Below are positions 1-9,645 of a stretch of 52,963 nucleotides of DNA, piece by piece. The stretch spans positions 1 through 52,963 of the forward strand of contig CATWVA010000012.1 of the NCBI GenBank assembly GCA_958354105.1, given 5' to 3'. Origin of the DNA: an uncultured Collinsella sp. GTDB lineage: Bacteria > Actinomycetota > Coriobacteriia > Coriobacteriales > Coriobacteriaceae. Made by a program: the position numbers and the translations under genes. Under the pieces are notes generated by a model. The model made no database searches. It was not told the origin of the DNA and saw nothing but the letters and a program-made list of their open reading frames with translations. Numbering within the stretch: the stretch's first letter is position 1; every line of letters starts with the position of its first letter.

Positions 1-83
1 CTATCTACAAAAAACTGCTCAACAGATGCTTCATTTCCCAAATCTTCTTTTCTACAGATTGCCTTTTTCGCCTTATTATTCAT
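1..83 (-). CDS. Partial ORF, N-terminus only; possibly a type I restriction/N-6 methylase protein
   Basis: An ATG at 83-81 overlaps the end of the antitoxin gene and opens a frame that runs off the left edge after 27 codons without a stop. The visible peptide is lysine-rich and then reads EDLGNEASVEQFF. That resembles, from memory, the first residues of HsdR-N-like domains found on some type I restriction or N-6 DNA methylase proteins. This is weak evidence because only 27 residues are visible. The 8-nt overlap with the upstream gene suggests translational coupling. The stretch is visibly AT-richer than the rest of the window, which fits horizontal transfer. A toxin gene partner of the antitoxin is the main alternative. 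Confidence 0.35.
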   Translation of the reverse strand, partial: MNNKAKKAICRKEDLGNEASVEQFFVD

Positions 84-255
84 TGGGTTTATTTACCTTC
101 ATCTCGAACGGCATGCCGCCCTCGCGGATCACCGCGCGGAGGAACATATTCATCGCTGTGGACATGGAGAGACCGAGTTCGTCGAGGATGGCGGTCGCTT
201 CCCTCTTTACCTCCGGCTCGATCCTGATAGTGGTTGCTGGTATGTTCGACGGCAT
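76..255 (-). CDS. RelB/DinJ family antitoxin-like protein
   Basis: A 59-residue protein starting MPSNIPATTIRIEPEVKR. It has the pattern of RelB/DinJ antitoxins: an N-terminal ribbon strand (TTIRIEPEVK) followed by two helices (ATAILDELGLSMSTAMNMFL) that form the ribbon-helix-helix DNA-binding dimer. These proteins normally repress their own promoter and neutralise an mRNA interferase encoded just downstream. I chose the ATG at 255 rather than 294 because AGGAG lies seven bases upstream. The next gene overlaps its stop codon. An IS1595-type transposase gene sits immediately upstream, so the original promoter may have been displaced. The toxin cannot be confirmed because the window ends. Confidence 0.7.
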   Translation of the reverse strand: MPSNIPATTIRIEPEVKREATAILDELGLSMSTAMNMFLRAVIREGGMPFEMKVNKPNE

Positions 256-275
256 GGCGGCTCCTATCTCTCGTG

Positions 276-1403
276 TATACCACGGTGCCACCATTTTAAC
301 GGACTATGCCGCCCTCGAGACCCAGTAGTCCATATAGGGCGGCAGGACGTTGAACATGTCGCGGATGCGGGTGGCGCAGATGCCGTTGGCGAGCTGACGT
401 GCGACTGTGGACTCAGCTGTGCGGGAGTCGGTCGCCATGAAGGTACGGCACCAGCGGAACCAGTCGAGGTAGGCGCCGAGATGCTTGGTGGATACCCCCT
501 TGAAGCGCGCCATGAACGAGTCGAGGAGCGAATGGACGGTGTTGATGCGGTTGATGGTGCCCTCCGAGCGGTCCTTGGAATCATAGGACTCATGCGAGGC
601 GACCTTCAGGTCGCACAGCACATCGATGTATGCGGTCGCTTTGTCCGTGGCGACGACCGCACCTGCGCCGATACGGTGGCGAAGGGCCTCCGCCGCACGC
701 TTGCGCGAGACCACGCCGCGCCCCGAGACCTCGAAGAAGGTGGCGTTCGTGTCACTGATGCCCGTCATGACGCAGATCTGCTCGCGGGAGAGGCCGCGCT
801 TATGGACCTGCTTGCCGCGGTGGCGAGCCTTTCTCGGCAGAGTGAAGGAGCCCTTTGAATGGTTGCCCTTGAAGGACTCGGGGAAGTATGTTTCGTCGAG
901 TTCGCAGGCCTGCCCCTGCCCCACATGGAACGTGGGCGAATATTCCTTCAGGCACTCGATGAGCCTGTGGCGCATGGTGTAGGCGGTCTTGAGGCAGACA
1001 CCGCAGCGATCGGCGCACTCGCGGAGAGGGAGCATGAGAACGAAGCACTCGGCATAGGCCATCCAGGTCTCGCGGGGCAGCTTGCTCGTGCCGAGGATCC
1101 GGTCGGTGGAGTCTGAAAATGTCCTGCCGCAGTCGCGGCAGAGGTAGCGCTGCTCACCGTTCCTGGACTTGCCCTTTTTAACGATAGCGACCGAACCGCA
1201 ACGTGGGCAACGCTGGATTTCGTAGCTAGTTCCCGCTGCATCGTCGAACATGGCGGCGCGGATGACGTCGCGTACCGACTCGATTGCGCGGCGGCGCTCG
1301 GACTTGCTTAGCTTCGCCATGTTCTTCTTGAGGGTGACGACCAGATCCTCGGCGTTCATACCTGCTCCAATGCCGTGGTTAACAATTCAATTATACCACG
1401 GTG
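276..1403 (-). mobile_element. IS1595-family insertion sequence (ends not resolved)
   Basis: The element is recognised from its transposase. A 12-bp direct repeat, TATACCACGGTG, is present at 276-287 and 1392-1403, one copy at each side of the transposase gene. Reading inward, GGTGCCACC at 284-292 and the reverse complement of 1400-1408 (GATGCCACC) also look like imperfect terminal inverted repeats. The IS1595 family usually makes 8-bp target duplications, and I could not identify one, so the limits given are approximate. Confidence 0.6.
304..1359 (-). CDS. IS1595-family (ISXO2-like) transposase
   Basis: A 351-aa DDE transposase. Near residues 50-80 there is a zinc ribbon with two CxxC knuckles (CPRCGS and CRDCGR), which is typical of the IS1595 group. 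The ISXO2-like catalytic domain begins with ELDETYF (first acidic residue) and continues with VVATDKATAY and a C-terminal segment containing HLGAYLDWFRW. The length is normal for the family and there is no frameshift, so it may be active. It points the same way as the antitoxin gene, 48 bases away. Upstream on the minus strand there is a TATAAT at 1391-1396 with a TTGACA at 1417-1422. Their 20-bp spacing is long for a sigma-70 type promoter. Confidence 0.9.
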   Translation of the reverse strand: MNAEDLVVTLKKNMAKLSKSERRRAIESVRDVIRAAMFDDAAGTSYEIQRCPRCGSVAIVKKGKSRNGEQRYLCRDCGRTFSDSTDRILGTSKLPRETWMAYAECFVLMLPLRECADRCGVCLKTAYTMRHRLIECLKEYSPTFHVGQGQACELDETYFPESFKGNHSKGSFTLPRKARHRGKQVHKRGLSREQICVMTGISDTNATFFEVSGRGVVSRKRAAEALRHRIGAGAVVATDKATAYIDVLCDLKVASHESYDSKDRSEGTINRINTVHSLLDSFMARFKGVSTKHLGAYLDWFRWCRTFMATDSRTAESTVARQLANGICATRIRDMFNVLPPYMDYWVSRAA

Positions 1404-1688
1404 GCATCACCTATATGTCAATTATGGTCTAACAGAGCCTTTGAATATGTGACGCACGTCCGCCGTCCTGCTGCAGAACGGCCTCCAAGCGCCAAAGAGA
1501 CGCCGCCCCTTGCACACAACAAAGGACAGCGTCTCCCTGGAAAACTCCGTGCTTATCTGAGATTCTACACGGTTTATTAAGGAGTGTTACTTATTCCGCA
1601 AACGGTAGCTATACGCGATAAACGGTAGCAAGCAAGAATCCAGAACGCTCAACCCATTAGGAGAGTTCCGCCTAAAGGGTGACTACAC
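1404..1688. other. Gene-free stretch between the IS and the pfl 3' hairpin
   Basis: No convincing ORF or RNA gene. It contains two close copies of AAACGGTAGC (1608-1617 and 1630-1639). They are the only structure I see; the stretch may be degenerate remains of sequence displaced by the IS. Confidence 0.4.
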
Positions 1689-1832
1689 AGGACCCCGCCG
1701 GGGCTGTTTGGGCTACCTCCCAAAATATTCCGCAGGACGCAAGAAGCCCTCGCCGCACGAAGTGCGCAGCGAGGGCTTCTTGCATGTCCGAGGACGTTTT
1801 GGGAGGTAGCCCCAAACAGCCCCGGCGATCCT
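1689..1832. repeat. Long snap-back hairpin, type A, at the pfl 3' end
   Basis: A nested inverted repeat of about 144 bp that ends 18 bases from the stop of the pfl small subunit gene. The outer arms, 1689-1725 and 1796-1832, are nearly perfect complements (CTGTTTGGGCTACCTCCC against GGGAGGTAGCCCCAAACAG). The inner stem surrounds CGCCGCACGAAGTGCGCAGC at about 1751-1770. The inner core is shared with the hairpin at 30012-30141, but the outer arms are not. It probably terminates or protects the pfl transcript. Confidence 0.8.
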
Positions 1833-1849
1833 GCGGGAGTTAAACCCCT

Positions 1850-2101
1850 TTAGAACTTGTCGTGGAAGGTACGCGAAATGACCTCGTCCTGCTGCTCCTT
1901 GGTGAGCGTGTGGAAGTTCACGGCATAGCCGGAAACGCGGATGGTCAGCTGCGGATACTTCTCGGGGTGAGCCTGAGCGTCGAGCAGCGTCTCACGGTTG
2001 AAGACGTTGATGTTCAGGTGGTGGCCACCCTTCTCGGCGTAAGCGTCGAGCATGTGGACCAGGTTATCGGCCTGAGTCTCGGAAACTTCAGAAACCTTCA
2101 T
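1850..2101 (-). CDS. Glycyl-radical subunit of split pyruvate formate-lyase (GrcA/YfiD-like)
   Basis: An 83-aa protein that matches the C-terminal glycyl-radical domain of pyruvate formate-lyase. It has GGHHLNINVFNRETLLDA, then YPQLTIRVSGYAVNF, with Gly58 as the predicted radical site, and ends TLTKEQQDEVISRTFHDKF. GrcA/YfiD is a spare domain that rescues damaged PflB. Here the upstream gene lacks this domain altogether, so the small protein is probably an obligatory second subunit. A good ribosome site (AAGGAG) precedes the ATG. It follows the large subunit gene after 85 bases containing two hairpins. It would need a PflA activase, which is not in the window. Confidence 0.88.
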   Translation of the reverse strand: MKVSEVSETQADNLVHMLDAYAEKGGHHLNINVFNRETLLDAQAHPEKYPQLTIRVSGYAVNFHTLTKEQQDEVISRTFHDKF

Positions 2102-2123
2102 AATGTGTCTCCTTCGATTGATA

Positions 2124-2185
2124 GGCGCCGGCCGAAACCGGCGCGCTAATCAGTAATCGTTATTGTTAGTATAGCACTAACAATA
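2124..2185 (-). other. Two intercistronic hairpins between pflB and its radical-domain gene
   Basis: TATTGTTAGT (2161-2170) pairs with ACTAACAATA (2176-2185) immediately after the large-subunit stop. GCGCCGG (2125-2131) pairs with CCGGCGC (2138-2144). Neither is followed by a T-run on the minus strand, so mRNA processing or partial read-through is more likely than full termination. They could set the ratio of the two subunits. Confidence 0.6.
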
Positions 2186-2186
2186 G

Positions 2187-4238
<2,052 letters not shown>

Positions 4239-4633
4239 TGTGTAACCACGCTCCTAGTTACGTGTAATGCGGCGCTCTCTCACACCGCTGCTTATTGAAT
4301 TCTTGAATGTTCGGCTTGCACTACCGGCTTCTTCCGTTCTTCACCACACGTTGGTGCAGGGAAAACGTTTGTCCACCTTGGAACTACAACCCAAAACCCA
4401 AGATTTCACCCGTTTGAGAAGGATAACATAGCGACCCTCTCCATCTGGGCTGTTATATGTTTCTTTTTTTATATCATAAAGGCGTTTTTAACAAATCCGC
4501 AGGAAATGCGAGCGCGAACAACTACCGTTCACCGATTTCTTTGGTATTTTTCCTTGCCTTTGTACGACGTTCACTCTAGCTGTTATGTCAGCTTTATCAG
4601 GGTAAAGTACCCCAGAGACCCTTCAGAAACTGA
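4239..4633. promoter_or_regulatory. pfl upstream region with ACCGTTCACCG motif (4524-4534)
   Basis: No gene is seen here. The region is AT-richer than its surroundings and has a T-tract with TATATCATAAA near 4463-4482. The 11-bp motif ACCGTTCACCG at 4524-4534 recurs upstream of the agu, gal and lac operons, which suggests a shared regulator for fermentation and sugar genes. No promoter was assigned with confidence. Confidence 0.45.
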
Positions 4634-4667
4634 AGGGCGGCCACGGGATTTCCCCCGGGGCCGCCCT
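4634..4667 (-). terminator. Hairpin terminator after the KdgT-type permease gene
   Basis: AGGGCGGCC (4634-4642) pairs with GGCCGCCCT (4659-4667), with further C/G pairing inside. It lies 40 bases beyond the permease stop codon on the minus strand. A smaller CTTCAG/CTGAAG hairpin abuts it. Confidence 0.65.
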
Positions 4668-4707
4668 ATGGCGTGGCTGGTTATTTAGCTTTGATTGCCA
4701 TTTGGCA

Positions 4708-5724
4708 TTAGGCGGCTGCGGAGGCCTTGTCGGTCGTTGCCTTGCCGTTGCTCTGCTGGCCCTCAAAATGCTTGTAGCACCAGCTGGTGACCAGCGGGGT
4801 CAAAATGGCCGTCACGATAGCGCACGCTGCAACCTGCGCCGTAGCCGTCGCGAGCACGGCGCCACCGTACATGGCCTCGTTGACGCTTGCCATGGCGGCA
4901 GGCGTGGCCACATTGGCTCCGGCGCAGCTCGAAATGGCCGCACCCGCGACACCCGTACCGCCCGTGAGCTTATCGACCGCGATGACGGGAATTGCAAAGA
5001 CCACCGAGCAGATCACGCCGAGCAGAATACCGGGAAGACCACCATTAATGAGCTGGCCAAAGGTCATGGTCGAGCCCATGGCAAAGAAGACGAGCACGAT
5101 GATGGCGGAAAGTGCAGGAGCCATCATCTTTTTAAAGCTGGGGAAGAGATTGCCCAGAATAATGCCGACGACGATCGGCAGGATGGCACCCACGAGCGAC
5201 CAGCCAATCGGAGCCTGGCCGGCGGCGCCAAGGACAATCATCGTGACCGGAGGGCCGACAACCAGCGTGGTGATTGCGACGGCGCCACGCTCGGCCTCGT
5301 TGCCCATGGTGCCCATCAGTCCAGCGTACATAGCGTTGTTGGCACCCGTGCAAGCGGCCAGCATTACCATGGCCGAGATGCCAAACAGGTTGTCGTTGAA
5401 CACATAAAGGATGAGCAGCGACACGGCAACGACCACGATCTGCTTGACGGCGATGATGATGGCACCGCGGGCAGCAGCGGCAGGAGCACTCTTAAACGAA
5501 ATCGTCGTGCCGACGATGAGCAAAAAAGCGCCCACGAGCGGGCCTGCACCCTGCTGGGTCATGCCAAGCGTAAAGCTGCCGAGCGTTTTGAACAGGTCAG
5601 GGAATAGCGTGTTGAGCAGGCAGCCCAGCAAAAGCGGCACCAAAATATTGGCACCCGGGATGGAGGACATCTTAAAGAACGGCTCCTTTGCCGCCGGCGC
5701 CTCCACCGCAGTCGATTCACTCAT
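4708..5724 (-). CDS. kdgT: 2-keto-3-deoxygluconate permease family transporter
   Basis: A 338-aa inner-membrane protein of the KdgT family, which imports 2-keto-3-deoxygluconate by proton symport. About ten hydrophobic segments are visible, beginning with NILVPLLLGCLLNTLFP. Family-like stretches include TGANNAMYAGLMGTMG and AGAAISSCAGANVATP. I chose the ATG at 5724 because AGGAG lies just upstream; the in-frame ATG at 5745 lacks a site. It follows an SDR gene on the same strand by about 110 bases. This pairing suggests uptake and reduction/oxidation of a hexuronate-derived keto sugar. The family is clear; the exact substrate is inferred. Confidence 0.85.
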   Translation of the reverse strand: MSESTAVEAPAAKEPFFKMSSIPGANILVPLLLGCLLNTLFPDLFKTLGSFTLGMTQQGAGPLVGAFLLIVGTTISFKSAPAAAARGAIIIAVKQIVVVAVSLLILYVFNDNLFGISAMVMLAACTGANNAMYAGLMGTMGNEAERGAVAITTLVVGPPVTMIVLGAAGQAPIGWSLVGAILPIVVGIILGNLFPSFKKMMAPALSAIIVLVFFAMGSTMTFGQLINGGLPGILLGVICSVVFAIPVIAVDKLTGGTGVAGAAISSCAGANVATPAAMASVNEAMYGGAVLATATAQVAACAIVTAILTPLVTSWCYKHFEGQQSNGKATTDKASAAA

Positions 5725-5832
5725 ATATATCTCCTTTGGATGCATGCGAATCGTAGCCGCACGCGCCTATGTCAGAAAGAAGGCGACGGTCCCGAGTCGC
5801 AGGAGCCGTCGCCGAATAATCGTCGTGGGGTA

Positions 5833-6582
5833 TTACCCGTCCAGGACGATGCCGCCGTCGCAGTCGCCGATCTCGCCGTTCACGAAGCTGGCGAGGTCGG
5901 AAGCGAAGAACAGCACCATCTGCGCAGGCTCGCTGGCCTGGGCGGCGCGGCCCAGGGGGATACCGTTGATGATGCGCTGAGAGTTCTCGTCAGAGAGAAT
6001 CGAGGTCATATCGGTAAGGGTGAGCGACGGGCATACAGCGTTGCAGCGGACGCCGAACTTGCCGCCCTCCTTGGCGACTGCCTTGGTTAGACCGTTAACA
6101 CCGGCCTTGGAGCTGGCGTAGGCAGCGGTGCCGAGCAGGCCACCACCGATCTTGCCAGCAACAGAGCTCACGTTGACGATAGTGCCGGCATGGGCCGCCT
6201 TAAAGTGCGGGTACACGGCGTTCATCATAGTGAAGGTACCGTTGAGGTTGATGTCGATGGTGCGACGCCACTCGGTGTCATCGATCTCGTCGAACTTCTT
6301 GGTGCTGATGACGCCAGCGCAGTTGATCAGGATATTGGTTTGCGGCAGGTCCGTAAAAATCTGCTCGACGGTCTCGCGCGCCTTGGGCGCATCGGCGACA
6401 TCGAGCTGGTAGAACTTGTTGCCTTCGCCAAGCTCGGCCACAGCGGCCTCGCCCTTAGCAGCGTTCCTTGCGATGAGCGCGACATGTCCGCCGCCCGCGA
6501 CGATGCCCTTGGCGATCTCGAGGCCAATGCCCTGAGTGCCACCGGTAACGATCGCGGTTTTACCCGTGAAGTCAAATGCCAT
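5833..6582 (-). CDS. SDR-family oxidoreductase, possibly KduD-like
   Basis: A 249-aa short-chain dehydrogenase. It shows the Rossmann TGGTQGIG loop (residues 14-21), the NCAG motif, the catalytic Ser in VNVSSVAGK, and YASSK with the Tyr and Lys of the active site. Classical SDRs of this length oxidise or reduce alcohols with NAD(P). The neighbouring KdgT-type permease suggests a role like KduD (2-dehydro-3-deoxygluconate 5-dehydrogenase) or another hexuronate step. The sequence alone cannot separate KduD from 3-oxoacyl-ACP reductase-like or gluconate 5-dehydrogenase-like members. It is probably co-transcribed with the permease. Confidence 0.8.
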   Translation of the reverse strand: MAFDFTGKTAIVTGGTQGIGLEIAKGIVAGGGHVALIARNAAKGEAAVAELGEGNKFYQLDVADAPKARETVEQIFTDLPQTNILINCAGVISTKKFDEIDDTEWRRTIDINLNGTFTMMNAVYPHFKAAHAGTIVNVSSVAGKIGGGLLGTAAYASSKAGVNGLTKAVAKEGGKFGVRCNAVCPSLTLTDMTSILSDENSQRIINGIPLGRAAQASEPAQMVLFFASDLASFVNGEIGDCDGGIVLDG

Positions 6583-6832
6583 GACTCCAACCCCCTTGAT
6601 TCAGGTGTCTCCTTGCGGGAAGTTGGAGCATCGCACGTGGCGATTATATGAGTCCTAGTCGTCATGGTGGTGACAACCCCTCGCCTAACCGCGTGCATAA
6701 TAGTTCTTTGAAACGCTTCAGCAATTGAATTTTTTAACTCTTTATGCGCTCTTTATATTGCCCACTGCATGAGGCCCGAATATGCGGGTATCATCTTTCA
6801 CCGAAAATAGTTTCTAGTGTTAGGGGTTTTCG

Positions 6833-7282
6833 GTGGAAGATACCGATTTCCATGAGCTTGGGCGTCAGCTCTTTACCGAGTTTGGCAGCATTCACCAGCG
6901 CATTACGCGCTTTGCCGACCAAGCCCTGAGTGGCGAGATGGCCGTCATGCGCGCCCTCATGCTCGCCGGCGGCTCGCTCACGCCGAGCGAACTCGCCGAT
7001 CGCGCCTGGGTCTCGAGCGCCCGCATCGCCAACATCCTGCGCGCCCTCGAAACCAAGGGCTGGGTCGAGCGCGAGCACTCAAAGACCGACCGTCGTCGCG
7101 TACACGTCACGGTGACCGACAAAGGCCGACAAGATATTGAAATCAAGCGTCGCGAATTCGAGGACCGCACCGCGGCCTTCCTCGAACAGCTCGGCGAAAC
7201 AGATACCCAACAGATGGTGCGCCTTCTAAGGCGAGCCAACGAAATTATCGATCGCAATCACGAAAGGAGAGATGCCGAGTGA
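6833..7282 (+). CDS. MarR-family transcriptional regulator
   Basis: A 149-aa winged-helix regulator starting with GTG. The recognition region TPSELADRAWVSSARIANIL and the wing (GWVEREHSKTDRRRVHVTVT) are typical of MarR. Such proteins usually repress an adjacent efflux operon and leave DNA when a toxic ligand binds. The last codons overlap the GTG start of the first ABC exporter gene, so the three genes form one operon and the regulator probably controls it. AGGGG precedes the start. The ligand cannot be predicted. Confidence 0.9.
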   Translation: MEDTDFHELGRQLFTEFGSIHQRITRFADQALSGEMAVMRALMLAGGSLTPSELADRAWVSSARIANILRALETKGWVEREHSKTDRRRVHVTVTDKGRQDIEIKRREFEDRTAAFLEQLGETDTQQMVRLLRRANEIIDRNHERRDAE

Positions 7283-9645
7283 GGATTCTCAAGCTCTTTA
7301 AAAAGCATATCCTGGCGCTGCTCACGGCTATCGTACTTATCGTAATCAGCTGCAATGCCGACTTAGCGCTACCTACGTATATGAGTGACATCGTCGATGT
7401 GGGCGTGCAGCAAGGCGGCATCGCCTCGCCCGTACCCGACACCATTCGCGCCGAATCGCTCGATGACCTCAAGCTCTTTATGAGCGCCAAGGACGCCAAA
7501 GCTGTGGAGGCCGTGTTTAGCAAGGCGGACAACAACGGCATTCGGACGTACAAGGGCACCGAGGAAGAGCGCGCCGATGGAGGCAAGATTGCCGACATTA
7601 TGAGCCTGCCCGAGACTGTCGTTCTTTCGCTCAACCAGGGCATTGACGCCGACTCTATGGGCGACATGATGGGCACGTCCGGTGAGAAAGACAACAGCGG
7701 CGCCCAGGCCATGCCCTCCCCCGAGCAGATGGCGGCGATGACGCCCGAGCAGCTCGCCGAGATGCAGCAGAAAGCCGCAGCGGCGCAGAACATGCAAAAG
7801 CAGATCGACGCCGACGGCGGCAAGATCACCATGAAGAGCCTGCGTCTAGGCATTGAAGGCGGTCTAATCGACCAGGGTAAGCTCGTCGAGGGTGCCAACG
7901 ATATGGCGGACAAAATGGGCTCCATGTCGGGCTCCATCGTGACCCAACGCGCCGTGAGCTATGTGCAAGACGAGTACAAGGCGCAGGGCATCGACCCCGC
8001 CGACGTGCAGAACGCCTACCTGGGCCGCATGGCGACCACGATGTTTGGTCTGTGCCTAATCTCGCTGGTCGCCACCATCCTGACCGGTGCCGTGGCTTCG
8101 CGCACCGCCTGCTCCATCGCCCGCGACCTGCGCCGCGAGACCTTCAACAAGGTTATGCACTTCTCGCCGGCCGAGGTGGGCAAGTTTAGCCAAGCCTCGC
8201 TCATCACCCGCTGTACCAACGACATTCAGCAGATCCAGATGGCCGCAACCCTGTTTATCCGCATGTGTCTGATGGCCCCCGTCATGGGCATCGTCGCCGT
8301 CATGCGCGTCCTGGCCAACCATACCGGCCTGGAGTGGACCATCGCCGTGGCCATCATCGCGGTCTCGGCCGTCGTCGGCGTGCTTATGGGCCTCACCATG
8401 CCCAAGTTCAAAAAGATGCAGAGCTTTGTGGACCGCGTGAACCTTACCGCCCGCGAGCTGCTCGACGGCCTTATGCCCATCCGCTCGTTCAACCGCGAGG
8501 AGCATGAGCTCGAGCGTTTTGACAAGGCTTCGCTCGACCTAATGACCACGCAGCTTTACACCAACCGCGCCATGAGCTTTATGATGCCGCTCATGATGCT
8601 CGTCATGAACTGCATCACCGTGCTTATCGTCTGGTTTGGCGCGCAGGGCGTGTCCGACGGCGTGATGCAGGTCGGCAACATGATGGCGTTTATCTCCTAC
8701 ACTATGCAGATCGTCATGGCGTTTATGATCCTCACCATGGTCTCGGTTATCCTGCCCCGTGCCGAGGTCGCAGCCGAGCGCGTGGAAGAGGTCATCACCT
8801 GCCCCACGAGCATCAACGACCCCGCCTCGCCCAAACTGCCCGCGGCCAGCGCACCACGCGGCGAGCTCACCTTCCGCGACGTGAGCTTCCAGTATCCCGA
8901 TGCCCGCGCCGATGTCATCAGCGGTGTGAACTTCACCACGCACGCCGGCCAGATGCTCGGCATCATTGGTTCCACGGGCTCGGGCAAGTCCACGCTTGTA
9001 CAGTTGATTCCGCGCCTGTACGACGTCACGGGCGGCAGCATTTCGCTTGACGGCATCGACGTGCGCGACATGACCCTCTCTGAGCTGCGCCGCCGCATCG
9101 GTTACATCCCGCAGCAGGGGCGCCTGTTCTCGGGCACTGTCGAGAGCAACCTCAAGTTTGCCGGCGACATGGTGAGCGATGATGACATGCACCAGGCAGC
9201 GCGCATCGCACAAGCCGAGGACTTTATCGCCGAGCGCGAGGGCGGCTACGACTCCCCCATCAGCCAGGGAGGCTCCAATGTCTCGGGCGGTCAGCGCCAG
9301 CGCTTGGCCATCGCCCGCGCATTGGCCAAAAAGCCCGAGGTCGTGGTGTTCGATGACTCGTTTAGCGCCCTCGACTACAAGACCGACGCGCGCCTGCGCG
9401 AGGAGCTGGCCAAAAACGTTACCGACGCCGCACTCGTGGTCGTGGCCCAGCGCATCGCGACCATCATGCACGCCGACCAGATCATCGTGCTCGACGACGG
9501 CCACGTAGTGGGCACCGGCACGCACGAGGAGCTGCTGCGCAGCTGCCCGGCGTACCTGGAGATCGCACAGTCGCAGCTTTCCGCCGAGGAGCTGGGGCTT
9601 ACCCAAGAAGAAATTGCAGCCGTCATGGAAGGAGGCGAGCGCTAA
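7279..9645 (+). CDS. ABC exporter half-transporter with degenerate ATP site
   Basis: A 788-aa fused membrane/ATPase half of a heterodimeric multidrug-type exporter. TM1 (about residues 10-35) is followed by an unusually long extracytoplasmic insertion up to about residue 240, rich in Met, Gln, Ala and Lys. The remaining membrane helices then follow. The ATPase has Walker A GSTGSGKST (about 564-572) and signature VSGGQ (about 668). Walker B reads VVVFDDSFSALD, with Asp in place of the catalytic Glu, and the switch His is Gln (VAQRIATI). This pattern marks the non-catalytic partner of a TM287/288-like pair. It starts at GTG with AAAGGAG upstream. The stop overlaps the next gene (TAATG). Confidence 0.93.
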   Translation: MRILKLFKKHILALLTAIVLIVISCNADLALPTYMSDIVDVGVQQGGIASPVPDTIRAESLDDLKLFMSAKDAKAVEAVFSKADNNGIRTYKGTEEERADGGKIADIMSLPETVVLSLNQGIDADSMGDMMGTSGEKDNSGAQAMPSPEQMAAMTPEQLAEMQQKAAAAQNMQKQIDADGGKITMKSLRLGIEGGLIDQGKLVEGANDMADKMGSMSGSIVTQRAVSYVQDEYKAQGIDPADVQNAYLGRMATTMFGLCLISLVATILTGAVASRTACSIARDLRRETFNKVMHFSPAEVGKFSQASLITRCTNDIQQIQMAATLFIRMCLMAPVMGIVAVMRVLANHTGLEWTIAVAIIAVSAVVGVLMGLTMPKFKKMQSFVDRVNLTARELLDGLMPIRSFNREEHELERFDKASLDLMTTQLYTNRAMSFMMPLMMLVMNCITVLIVWFGAQGVSDGVMQVGNMMAFISYTMQIVMAFMILTMVSVILPRAEVAAERVEEVITCPTSINDPASPKLPAASAPRGELTFRDVSFQYPDARADVISGVNFTTHAGQMLGIIGSTGSGKSTLVQLIPRLYDVTGGSISLDGIDVRDMTLSELRRRIGYIPQQGRLFSGTVESNLKFAGDMVSDDDMHQAARIAQAEDFIAEREGGYDSPISQGGSNVSGGQRQRLAIARALAKKPEVVVFDDSFSALDYKTDARLREELAKNVTDAALVVVAQRIATIMHADQIIVLDDGHVVGTGTHEELLRSCPAYLEIAQSQLSAEELGLTQEEIAAVMEGGER

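Noticed and set aside
1850..2101. Ordinary spare-part GrcA for a complete PflB
   Set aside because: The adjacent pflB lacks its own radical domain, so the small protein is needed as a subunit. This would change only if a complete PflB exists elsewhere.
4506..4688. A 60-codon ORF upstream of pflB
   Set aside because: It spans the ACCGTTCACCG motif region and the terminator hairpin of the permease gene, and has no motif.
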